Of a stretch of DNA of 32,988 nt, positions 24,282 to 31,277 are shown one piece after another (the stretch's first letter is position 1; each line of letters opens with the position of its first letter). The DNA is taken from the NCBI RefSeq assembly GCF_003696235.1, contig NZ_RFFJ01000047.1:1-32988 (forward strand). Direction: 5' to 3'. The notes under the pieces were generated by a model. That model made no database searches. It saw only the letters and a program-made list of their open reading frames with translations, and was not told the DNA's origin. A program made the translations under genes and the position numbers. Origin of the DNA: Streptomyces triticirhizae (lineage in GTDB: Bacteria > Actinomycetota > Actinomycetes > Streptomycetales > Streptomycetaceae).

Positions 24282-25504
24282 ACGACTTGAGCGACGACGA
24301 CGAGCCGACCCGGGAGCTGGCCGAACTGCGCTCCTGGCAGGACGGGTTACGCGCCCAGTTCCCCATCCTCGCCAACCACCCCGGGCTGGCCTACCTGGAC
24401 AGCGCCGCCACCACCCAGAAGCCGCGCGCCGTCCTGGACGCCGTCCAGGAGTACCTGGTGACCGGCAACGCCAACGCCGGGCGCGGCACCTACCCCTGGG
24501 CCAACGCGACGACCGCCGCGCTGGAGGCGGTGCGCGAGAGGACCAGGGCGTTCCTCGGCGACCCCGAACCCGACCGTTCCTCCGTCCACTTCGTCAGCGG
24601 CACCACCGAGGGCCTGCGCGCGATCGCCCTCGACTGGCTGGCGCCCCAACTCGCCGACGGCGATGAGATCCTGGTCCCGTTCGAGGACCACCAGGCCAAC
24701 CTGGTGCCCTGGCACGAAGCGCGGGAGCGGCTGGCCCGCGCCGGCGTGCGGGTCGCGGTCCGGCCGCTGCCCTACCAGGCGTCCTCCGGCGACTACGACC
24801 ACCGGGCGCTGCCCCAACTCGTCGGCCCCCGCACCCGGTTCGTCGCCGCGACCCATGTGCACCACGTCCTGGGCGGCGACATGAACGTCCACCGCCTGCG
24901 CGCCGCCGTCGGCCCCGACGTGCCGATCTGCCTGGACGCGGCGCAGAGCGTGGGCCACCTGCCGATCTCGCTGGCCGAACTCGACGTGGACTTCCTGGTG
25001 TTCTCCGGCCACAAGGCCCTCGCGCTGCCCGGCACCGGCGCGGTCTGGGCCCGCGACCGGCGTGGCCCGGCGTTCCGCCCCGGCGGCTGGAGTGGCACCC
25101 CCAACACCGTCGGCCTGATCAGCCTGGGCGCCGCGCTCGACTGGCTGACGGCGGCCGACGTGGGCCGGATCGAACGGTGGACCGTCGCCCTGGCGGCCCG
25201 CCTCACCGAGGGGCTGCGGCACCTGCCCCAGTACGAGGTGCTGGGTTGCCAGCTCAGCCTCGCCGCCGACGCCACCGCGCAACGCCGGCGCGGCATCGTC
25301 TCGTTCCGGCACCGCGACCTCAGCTCCAACGACCTGGGGTTCGTCCTGCACAGCCACGGCTTCCTGGTCCGCGCCGACGGCCTGTGCCGGGCCGGCGTCG
25401 ACCCCGACGACCCGCGCGACGCCGCCGTCCGGGTCAGCCTCCACGTCCACAACACCCCGGAGGAGATCGACGGCCTGCTGGCCGTGCTCGCCACCCTCGA
25501 CTGA
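24278..25504 (+). CDS. SufS/CsdA-like class V PLP enzyme (cysteine desulfurase-like)
   Basis: 408 residues. The opening YLDSAATTQKP, the helix FVSGTTEGLRAIA, the aspartate stretch LDAAQSVGHLPI and PLP Lys246 in FSGHKAL are SufS-like. The sulfur-accepting cysteine position is kept as Cys370 in ADGLCRAG, though the surrounding RxGxHCA motif is altered. The enzyme could therefore be a desulfurase feeding the neighbouring rhodanese domain, or an aminotransferase/lyase on a different substrate. The GTG start overlaps the previous stop. No SufBCD or IscU genes are present, which argues against iron-sulfur assembly. It ends 20 bases before a separate Zur-like box. Confidence 0.82.
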   Translation: MNDLSDDDEPTRELAELRSWQDGLRAQFPILANHPGLAYLDSAATTQKPRAVLDAVQEYLVTGNANAGRGTYPWANATTAALEAVRERTRAFLGDPEPDRSSVHFVSGTTEGLRAIALDWLAPQLADGDEILVPFEDHQANLVPWHEARERLARAGVRVAVRPLPYQASSGDYDHRALPQLVGPRTRFVAATHVHHVLGGDMNVHRLRAAVGPDVPICLDAAQSVGHLPISLAELDVDFLVFSGHKALALPGTGAVWARDRRGPAFRPGGWSGTPNTVGLISLGAALDWLTAADVGRIERWTVALAARLTEGLRHLPQYEVLGCQLSLAADATAQRRRGIVSFRHRDLSSNDLGFVLHSHGFLVRADGLCRAGVDPDDPRDAAVRVSLHVHNTPEEIDGLLAVLATLD

Positions 25505-25524
25505 ACGGCCCACCGCAGCGCAGA

Positions 25525-25539
25525 TGAAAACCATCCCCA
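25525..25539. promoter_or_regulatory. Zur-like operator of the methyltransferase gene
   Basis: TGAAAACCATCCCCA matches 10 of 15 positions of TGAAAATGATTTTCA and shares ATGAAAACC with the box at 1734. A -10-like TAGGGT follows at 25542-25547, placing the box in the spacer/-35 region. Confidence 0.5.
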
Positions 25540-25592
25540 TGTAGGGTGTGCGCCTGTCGGACACCGAACGACGGCGGAGGTGGCGCGTTCCG

Positions 25593-26348
25593 ATGGGTGT
25601 GAGCATGGCGACGGCCGAGTACTGGGTCGACCGCTGGGAACGTCAGCAGCGGCGGTACGCGATCCACCGCGAGGAGCGGTTCGCCGTGCTCGCCGACGTG
25701 GCCGAGTACGCGACCCGGGACGTGGCGCGCCCGCTCCTGCTCGACCTGGGCTGCGGGCCCGGCTCCCTGGCCGCCCGCGTCGCCGGGCGGCTGCCACACG
25801 CCGAGATCGTCGCCGTGGACCGCGACCCGCTGCTGTTGGAGCTGGCCCGCACCCACCGGGCGGAGGCCGCCCGCTATGTGGAGGTCGAACTCGGCGCGGC
25901 CGGCTGGGTCGAGGCGCTCCGCCTGGACCGCGCCCCCGACGCCGTCCTCACCGCCACCGCCCTGCACTGCCTGGGCGAGGACACCCTCGCCCTGATCTAC
26001 CGTCATCTCGCCCAACTCCTGCGGCCCGGAGGCGTGTTGGTCAACGCCGACCACTTCCCGGCCGGCGGCCCGGCCGGCCCCGGGCTGGCCGCCCATCTGG
26101 GGCGGCGCCGGATGGCGCGGACCCTGGCCGGCGACGAGCCGGACTGGGCGTCCTGGTGGCGCGAGGCGGCCGAGGACCCCGAGCTGGCCCACGCCTTCGC
26201 GGAGCGCGCCCGCCGCCGGCCGGCGACGTCCCCGGGCAACGCCCTGACCTTCGCCGCCCACGCCCGGCTGCTGCGCGCCGCCGGCTTCCGCTCGGTCACC
26301 TGCGTCTGGCAGTACGGCGAGAGCCGCGTCCTGGTCGCCTTCGCCTGA
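25593..26348 (+). CDS. Class I SAM-dependent methyltransferase behind a Zur-like box
   Basis: 251 residues. Motif I LLDLGCGPGSLAARVAG, the acidic strand end IVAVDRDPLLL and motif III LLRPGGVLVNADHF define a Methyltransf_25/trans-aconitate-like enzyme. The long Arg-rich tail (AHLGRRRMAR...AERARRRPATSPGNAL) suits an anionic substrate, but none can be named. ATG 25593 is chosen: GGAGGTG lies 12-14 bases upstream and the TAGGGT promoter (25542-25547) would make a GTG at 25548 unavailable. ATG 25605 is a second possibility. It is alone on its transcript, ending in two hairpins. Its placement between two zinc-regulated clusters suggests it modifies a product or protein of the zinc response, which is inference. 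Confidence 0.78.
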   Translation: MGVSMATAEYWVDRWERQQRRYAIHREERFAVLADVAEYATRDVARPLLLDLGCGPGSLAARVAGRLPHAEIVAVDRDPLLLELARTHRAEAARYVEVELGAAGWVEALRLDRAPDAVLTATALHCLGEDTLALIYRHLAQLLRPGGVLVNADHFPAGGPAGPGLAAHLGRRRMARTLAGDEPDWASWWREAAEDPELAHAFAERARRRPATSPGNALTFAAHARLLRAAGFRSVTCVWQYGESRVLVAFA

Positions 26349-26420
26349 GCCCGCCAGCGCGCGGGCTCGTTCCGGGATCTCCCACGGGAGACCCCCGGCG
26401 CCGGAGACCGACGCCGGGGG
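26347..26420. terminator. Pair of strong hairpins between convergent genes
   Basis: GAGCCCGC/GCGGGCTC (26347-26368, 6-base loop) overlaps the methyltransferase stop. CCCCCGGCG/CGCCGGGGG (26392-26420, 11-base loop) follows. Both stems are perfect and would serve the methyltransferase and the leftward gene ending at 26449. Confidence 0.7.
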
Positions 26421-26448
26421 CGGGGGAGGGGGCGAGAGAGCGGGACGC

Positions 26449-27099
26449 CTACTCGGCGACGCTGAAGGTGAAGTCCTCCGTCACGGCGGGCACCGCGCTC
26501 CCGTCGGCCAGGGTGCCGCTGACGGTGAACGAGACGGTGTAGCTGCCCGGTTCGGTGAACGCCCAGTTGGCGTGGACGTGGCTGTGGGCGTCGAGTTCGG
26601 CGACGTCGGCGCCGTCGATCCCGTCACCGCTGTCGAAGAACCGCGCGTCGGCGGCGCACAGACCGTCCTGGTAGACGGAGACGTCACCCGGTCCGGTCAC
26701 GCTCTCCAGGGAGAGGGTGAACGCGTCCCCCGCCAGCACCCCGTCGTCGATGTGCGCCGACAGGCCGGCCCAGAGCAGCTCCGGGTTCTGGGTCTGCGGC
26801 AGGCGGTAGACGGTGTCCCCCGGCGCGCCCAGGAAGTCGTGGCAGCCGCCGCCCGGCACGGTGTAGGCGGAGCCCGGCAGCGCCTGGAGGACGACGTCGG
26901 CCGGGTCGTACTCCACGCCGCTCGCCTCGTCGTGGACGTGCACCTGGAAGGCGCCGTCCGTCAACTCCACGCCCACGACGTCCACATGGCCGGTGGAGAG
27001 CACCGTCGGCGCGGCGGCCGAGGCCGTGGCCAGGGAGGCGCAGGAGAGCGCGGCGGCCAGCCCGCCGACAACGGTCAGGGATCTGCGCGAAACGGTCAT
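26449..27099 (-). CDS. Secreted choice-of-anchor M (TIGR03769-type) domain protein, no anchor
   Basis: 216 residues: a signal peptide (SRRSLTVVGG...ATASAAA, cleavage near 30) and one surface domain. The domain runs from TGHVDVVGVEL through GDTVYRLPQTQNPELLWAGL and HSHVHANWAFTEPGSY to a final TEDFTFSV. The His cluster before NWAFTEPG is the family signature. Two cysteines (GGGCHDF, DGLCAAD) may form a disulfide. Unlike its paralogues it ends right after the domain, so it should be freely secreted. A Shine-Dalgarno (GAGGT, 7 bases) supports ATG 27099. A Zur-like box overlaps its promoter. A role as an extracellular zinc-binding or zinc-shuttling protein is inferred from context; the family's biochemistry is not established. 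Confidence 0.85.
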   Translation of the reverse strand: MTVSRRSLTVVGGLAAALSCASLATASAAAPTVLSTGHVDVVGVELTDGAFQVHVHDEASGVEYDPADVVLQALPGSAYTVPGGGCHDFLGAPGDTVYRLPQTQNPELLWAGLSAHIDDGVLAGDAFTLSLESVTGPGDVSVYQDGLCAADARFFDSGDGIDGADVAELDAHSHVHANWAFTEPGSYTVSFTVSGTLADGSAVPAVTEDFTFSVAE

Positions 27100-27149
27100 G
27101 TCGCTACCTCGCTTGGTTGATGGAGAGTCATGGTGTGCCGACTCGAAAG

Positions 27150-27179
27150 ACGATAATCATTTTCAAAAAGCCCGGGCAA
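27150..27179 (-). promoter_or_regulatory. Promoter of the secreted domain protein, overlapped by Zur-like box
   Basis: On the minus strand TTGCCC (27174-27179) and TATCGT (27150-27155) are 18 bases apart. The Zur-like box at 27151-27165 covers the -10 and much of the spacer, ideal for repression. Confidence 0.5.
27151..27165. promoter_or_regulatory. Zur-like operator (left of the divergent pair)
   Basis: CGATAATCATTTTCA matches 12 of 15 positions of TGAAAATGATTTTCA. It lies about 50 bases upstream of the leftward secreted protein gene. Confidence 0.65.
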
Positions 27180-27247
27180 GATCGATCACGCGTGGCTCAT
27201 GTCACAGCGGGATGTGGGTGGGGGCACGGTTCGACAGCTGATAGAGA

Positions 27248-27262
27248 TGGGAACCATTGTCA
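27248..27262. promoter_or_regulatory. Zur-like operator (right of the divergent pair)
   Basis: TGGGAACCATTGTCA matches 10 of 15 positions of TGAAAATGATTTTCA and shares the GGGAACC core with the box at 11254. It is 22 bases before the ATG at 27285, overlapping the likely -10/start region. Confidence 0.55.
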
Positions 27263-27284
27263 ACTACGGCTGGAGGGCTGGGAG

Positions 27285-28490
27285 ATGTCACTGCGAACGC
27301 GGAGGGGCCCGCGGGTTCCGTTGGCGGCCGGCGCCCTGGCGGCGGGCGGGCTGCTGCTGGCGGCCACGCCCGCCCCGGCGTCGGCCGACGACGGCGCCGA
27401 ACGGGAGCGGGCCGTGCTCGACGGGGGCCACCTGGACCTCGCGGTCCGGCTCGACGAGAACGGCGCGTGGGACTTCCAGATCAAGGACGGCACGGTCCCC
27501 GGGCGGGAGGTCTGGCGGGAGCCCAACGACGTCATCCTGCACTTCGACGCCCAACACGCCTGGGAGATACCGGAGTCGGCGGCCGGCCGGGTGCCCGAAC
27601 GGCTGGGGCGGCCGGGGGAGACGATCTGGGTCGACCACTCCGTCACCTACGCCCCCGGCCTGCTGTGGCCCGGCTGGAACACGGAGGGCGTGCCGCCGGA
27701 CGCGGTCAACTCCCCGATCACGGCCGCCTTCACCGGCGTCGAGGGCCCGAAGGGCTTCTTCCTCGGCCAGTGGCGGGACGACGCCGAGCTGGGCACGGTG
27801 GTCGGCATCGACATCGACGGCACGCTGCCCGAACCGGGCGCGGTCGCGTTGCGGCCGGGCGTGCACGCCCACCCGCTGTGGTTCTTCACGGAGGAGGGCG
27901 TCTACCGCCTCCGCCTGGAGCTGAGCGCGACGCTGCCGACGGGCGAACGGGTCGCCGACGCCGGCACGTTGACCGCCGTCGTCGGCGACGACATCGACCC
28001 CGACGACGTGGAACTCCCGGCTCCTGAGGAGCCGGACGACCCCGGCGAACCGGGCGAGCCCGGCGGGTCCGGCGGGTCCGGCGGCGAGTCAGGGGGATCG
28101 AGTGGGCCCGAGGAGCCGGGCGAGTCGGAGGGTTCGGGGAACTCTGACGGGCCCGGTGCCCCCGGTGACCCCGGCGAGCCCGGCCACTCGGGTGGGTCCG
28201 GCGGCTCGGGAGGTTCGGGCGGAACGGGTGGGCAGGAGGGGCCCGGAGACGTGGGCGAGCCCGAACGGCCGGGGGAGGCGGGCGAGTTCGACGGGTCCGG
28301 CGTGCCCGGTGACCCGGGCGGCGGCACCGCCGAAGGAGCAACCGACCGCCGCTCCGGCGAACTCGCCACCACCGGCGGCGGGTTGGGCCCCGCACTCGTG
28401 CCGCTGGCCGCCGGCGGCCTGCTGGCGGCATCCGCCGGAGCGGCGCTGGTGCTGCTCTCCCGCCGACGCGCCGGCACGACCGTCGGCTAG
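27285..28490 (+). CDS. Sortase-anchored choice-of-anchor M surface protein
   Basis: 401 residues: signal peptide (RRGPRVPLAAG...APASA, cleavage near 31), one domain from DGGHLDLAVRLDENG to LTAVVGDD (about 45-245) with the signature GVHAHPLWFFTEEGVY, then about 110 residues of Pro/Gly/Glu/Ser stalk. At the C-terminus LATTG, a hydrophobic helix and SRRRAG form an LAxTG sorting signal of the type used by class E sortases of Streptomyces. It should be covalently wall-linked, displaying the domain outward. ATG 27285 follows GGAGGG by 7 bases. Divergent from the secreted paralogue and Zur-boxed. Compared with the paralogue, the Asn before Trp is replaced by Leu. Confidence 0.88.
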   Translation: MSLRTRRGPRVPLAAGALAAGGLLLAATPAPASADDGAERERAVLDGGHLDLAVRLDENGAWDFQIKDGTVPGREVWREPNDVILHFDAQHAWEIPESAAGRVPERLGRPGETIWVDHSVTYAPGLLWPGWNTEGVPPDAVNSPITAAFTGVEGPKGFFLGQWRDDAELGTVVGIDIDGTLPEPGAVALRPGVHAHPLWFFTEEGVYRLRLELSATLPTGERVADAGTLTAVVGDDIDPDDVELPAPEEPDDPGEPGEPGGSGGSGGESGGSSGPEEPGESEGSGNSDGPGAPGDPGEPGHSGGSGGSGGSGGTGGQEGPGDVGEPERPGEAGEFDGSGVPGDPGGGTAEGATDRRSGELATTGGGLGPALVPLAAGGLLAASAGAALVLLSRRRAGTTVG

Positions 28491-28534
28491 GCCGTGTCCG
28501 TTCGGATCTTCACGGGCTCACGACGACAACCACG

Positions 28535-28574
28535 GGGGAGCCGTGCGCCGGGGTCGTCGCGGCGACGGCTCCCC
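28535..28574. terminator. Bidirectional terminator hairpin
   Basis: GGGGAGCCGT pairs perfectly with ACGGCTCCCC; after one bulged base CGCCG pairs with CGGCG, leaving a 9-base loop. It lies between the convergent surface-protein and permease genes. Confidence 0.75.
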
Positions 28575-28575
28575 G

Positions 28576-29475
28576 TCACGGCGGCGGCGTGGCCGCCTCC
28601 ATCGCCGGGCGGCGGCCACGCCGCCGCCCGGCCACGCGGGCGATCAGCCCGTGACGCGGCGCCAGTGCCCACGCCACCAGGAAGAATCCCGTGGCGACCA
28701 GCACGATGGTCCCGCCCGTCGGCAGGTCCACGCTCCACGACAGATAGAGCCCGACCAGCGCCGAGCCGCCCCCGACCAGCGGCGCCAGCAGCATCATCAC
28801 GCCCAGCCGGTCCGTCAGCAGCCGCGCCGTCGCGGCCGGGGTGACGAGCAGGGCCAGCACCAGGATGTTGCCGATGGTCCGCACCGAGATGACCACAGCG
28901 ACCGAGACCATCACATACAGCGCCAGGTCCAGCGCGAACACCGGCAGGCCCAGTGCCCGCGCCGACTCCCGGTCCAGGGTGACGGCCACGAACTCCTTGT
29001 GGAACAGGAACGCCACCAGCAGCAGCCCCACCGTCGCGACCGCGACCACCACCACGTCCTCGTCGGGGATGCCGGTGATCGAGCCGAAGAGGAACTGCTG
29101 CAACGAGCCCGAGTAGCCCGGCGAGCGGCTGATGATCACGATGCCCAGCGCGAAGGCGGCGACGAAGAAGACGCCGATCACGCTGTCCTCGCGCAGCCGC
29201 CGGTTCTGGGAGAAGACCGCGACGGCCACCGCCGTCAGCACCCCGGCCACCGCGCCGCCCAGCACCAGGTTGCCCCCGACCACGAAGGCCACCGCGAGGC
29301 CGGGGAAGACGGCGTGGGCCACCGCGTCCCCGATGAACGCCATCCCGCGCAGCACCACATAGCAGCCGATGACCCCGCAGACCGCCGCCGAGAGCAGCGC
29401 CACCAGCAGCGCCCTGGGCAGGAAGGACAGCGCCGGGTTGAACAGGTCGGCCACGAACTCCTGAGGTGTCAGCAT
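28576..29475 (-). CDS. ZnuB-type metal ABC permease (anchored-repeat system)
   Basis: 299 residues with about eight or nine helices in the ABC-3 (ZnuB/MntB) pattern. Landmarks are VVLRGMAFIGDAVAHAVFPG, the coupling stretch ARALGLPVFALDL, and VRTIGNILVLALLVTPAATA. It moves Zn(II) or Mn(II) across the membrane. ATG 29475 shares one base with the ATPase stop (TGATG); a longer upstream reading would lie inside the ATPase gene and was rejected. It is the last gene of a four-gene leftward operon with the binding protein, the anchored surface protein and the ATPase, matching the actinobacterial 'anchored repeat-type' ABC transporter families. The C-terminal 25 residues are basic and cytoplasmic. Confidence 0.9.
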   Translation of the reverse strand: MLTPQEFVADLFNPALSFLPRALLVALLSAAVCGVIGCYVVLRGMAFIGDAVAHAVFPGLAVAFVVGGNLVLGGAVAGVLTAVAVAVFSQNRRLREDSVIGVFFVAAFALGIVIISRSPGYSGSLQQFLFGSITGIPDEDVVVVAVATVGLLLVAFLFHKEFVAVTLDRESARALGLPVFALDLALYVMVSVAVVISVRTIGNILVLALLVTPAATARLLTDRLGVMMLLAPLVGGGSALVGLYLSWSVDLPTGGTIVLVATGFFLVAWALAPRHGLIARVAGRRRGRRPAMEAATPPP

Positions 29476-30218
29476 CAGTTGACCCCCAGCGCGGCCAACA
29501 GCGGGCTGCCGGCCCGGATGCCGAACGCCGCGCGCCACGGCTCCGCCCGCCGCAGCTCGTCGGGCGTTCCGGTGGCCACCACCGTCCGGTTGACCAGGCA
29601 CAGCCGGCCGCAGCTGTGGAGTGCCGCCGTCAGGTCGTGGGTGGTCATCAGCACCGCCCGCCCCTCGCCGGCGAGTTCGCCGAACAGGTCCGTCAACAGC
29701 TCCTGCGTCGGCACGTCAAGACCGGTGAACGGCTCGTCCAGCAGCAGCACGCCGGGCCGCAGCGCCAACGCCCGGGCCACCAGCACCCGTTGACGTTGCC
29801 CGCCGGAGAGCTGCCCCACCGGCCGGTCGGCCAGCCCCGTCATCCCGACCCGGGCCAGCGCCGCGCCCGCCGCGCGGTAGTCCGCGACGCCCGCGCGGCG
29901 CAGCCATCCCATGCGGCGCACCCGCCCGGAGAGCACCGCGTCGGCGACGCTGATCGGGAAGTCCCAGGCGAACTCGTGGCGTTGGGGAACGTAGCCGACG
30001 CGCTGCCGCACCCGGCCCACCGGCTCGCCCTCGACGCGGATGCTCCCCGAGGCCGGGCGCACCAGCCCCAGGACCGCGCGCAGCAGGGTGGTCTTGCCGG
30101 CCCCGTTGGGCCCGATCAGGCCCATGAAGTCGCCAGCCTCGACGGTGAGTTCCACATCGCGCAGCACCGGCCGACCGCCGAGGTCCACGTTCAGCCCGCG
30201 CACCGCCAGCGCCGTCAC
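29475..30218 (-). CDS. ZnuC-type metal ABC transporter ATPase (anchored-repeat system)
   Basis: 247 residues: Walker A GPNGAGKTT (Lys42), signature LSGGQRQRV, Walker B VLLLDEPFTGLD and H-loop TTHDL, all intact. YVPQRHEFAWDFPISVADAV is the Q-loop segment typical of Mn/Zn importer ATPases. The GTG start overlaps the stop of the surface-protein gene (GTGA), and the end overlaps the permease start, so all three are translationally coupled. It supplies energy to the 28576 permease. Confidence 0.92.
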   Translation of the reverse strand: MTALAVRGLNVDLGGRPVLRDVELTVEAGDFMGLIGPNGAGKTTLLRAVLGLVRPASGSIRVEGEPVGRVRQRVGYVPQRHEFAWDFPISVADAVLSGRVRRMGWLRRAGVADYRAAGAALARVGMTGLADRPVGQLSGGQRQRVLVARALALRPGVLLLDEPFTGLDVPTQELLTDLFGELAGEGRAVLMTTHDLTAALHSCGRLCLVNRTVVATGTPDELRRAEPWRAAFGIRAGSPLLAALGVN

Positions 30219-31234
30219 GACGCCCCCTCGTCCGAGGCGTCCGAGGCGCCCGAGGCGGCGGCGATCCGCCGCGCCCGCCGGCCGCGCGCCGCGACCGTCG
30301 CCACGGCCGCCGCCAGCGCCACGGCCACCGCCCCCACCACCAGCAGCACCGCCGACAGCGAGGAGCCGCCGCCCCCCTCCGAGGCGGCCTCGGCCCCGTC
30401 CGGCTCCTCGGCGGCCGGCGGCGGCCCCGTGGCCTCGGGCGTGGGCGCCGCGAACGCGTCCGCCACCTCCGTCCCCTCGCCGACGGCGAAGCGCAGCGGC
30501 GCGCGGTCCGAGACGCTCTCGCCGGTGATCAGGTCCGCCGAGATCTCGAAGTCGACGACATAGACGCCGGGTTCGGTGAAGACCCAGTTGGCGTGGGTGT
30601 GGGTGTTGAGGTCCACCCACAGCTCCTGTGGCCCGGCCTCGTCCCCGTCCCACAGCACCTCGGGCGCGCCCAGGTCGCCGTTCTGGAGGAAGACCGCCAG
30701 ATGCCCCGGGCCCTCGACGCCGTGCATCGTCAGCGTCACGCCCCGGTTGACCCGCTCCAGCACCTCGGGGTCCTGGGTGTTCCAGCCCAGCCAGACCACC
30801 TCGGGGTGCTGGGTCTGCGGAACGACGTACAGCTCGCTGCCGGGCTCGGCGTCCAGGAAGGCGAAGTCCGGGTTGTCGGGCGCCTGTTGGACGGCCGCGT
30901 CCACCACCCGGACCGCGACGTCGGTCAACGCCCGCCACACCGGCGGCGCCTGGGAGTCGTCCCGGCCCTGGACGCGCCAGGCGCCGTCCACGAAGCGCGG
31001 GCCGATGTCCACATGGCCCACGTCGAGCACCGCCTGGCCGTCGACGTTCTCCTCGTCGGGCGCGACGGTCTGGTTCAGCTCGTCGCCGGACCCGGTGCCG
31101 TTCTCGTCGGCGTGCCCGGCCGGCGCCAGCAGCGCGACGAACAGCAGCGCGACCAGCGGGGGCGCGGCCAGCGGGGCCGCCAGTGTCCTGGCGCGCCGGA
31201 GCGAGGCGCCCGGTGGCGCGGGAAGGTGAGACAT
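30215..31234 (-). CDS. Membrane-anchored choice-of-anchor M protein of the zinc ABC operon
   Basis: 339 residues: signal peptide (about 1-42), one domain from LDVGHVDIGPRFVDG through YVVPQTQHPEVVWLGW and THTHANWVFTEPGVYVVDF to LRFAVGEG. A Pro/Ala/Glu spacer follows, then a C-terminal membrane helix and a basic tail (ARGRRARRIA). There is no LPxTG-like signal, so it is membrane-held, unlike the sortase-linked paralogue. GAGGA 7 bases before ATG 31234 supports the start. Encoded between the binding protein and the ATPase, it probably hands zinc from the wall layer to the ZnuA-like protein, which is inference. Confidence 0.86.
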   Translation of the reverse strand: MSHLPAPPGASLRRARTLAAPLAAPPLVALLFVALLAPAGHADENGTGSGDELNQTVAPDEENVDGQAVLDVGHVDIGPRFVDGAWRVQGRDDSQAPPVWRALTDVAVRVVDAAVQQAPDNPDFAFLDAEPGSELYVVPQTQHPEVVWLGWNTQDPEVLERVNRGVTLTMHGVEGPGHLAVFLQNGDLGAPEVLWDGDEAGPQELWVDLNTHTHANWVFTEPGVYVVDFEISADLITGESVSDRAPLRFAVGEGTEVADAFAAPTPEATGPPPAAEEPDGAEAASEGGGGSSLSAVLLVVGAVAVALAAAVATVAARGRRARRIAAASGASDASDEGAS

Positions 31235-31277
31235 GGATGATTCCTCAAGCGGAGAAGGGGAGTTGGGGGCGCGCGGC

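Noticed and set aside
27117..27284. Longer N-terminus of the sortase-anchored protein
   Set aside because: It would pass through both Zur-like boxes. ATG 27285 has a good ribosome site and starts a normal signal peptide.
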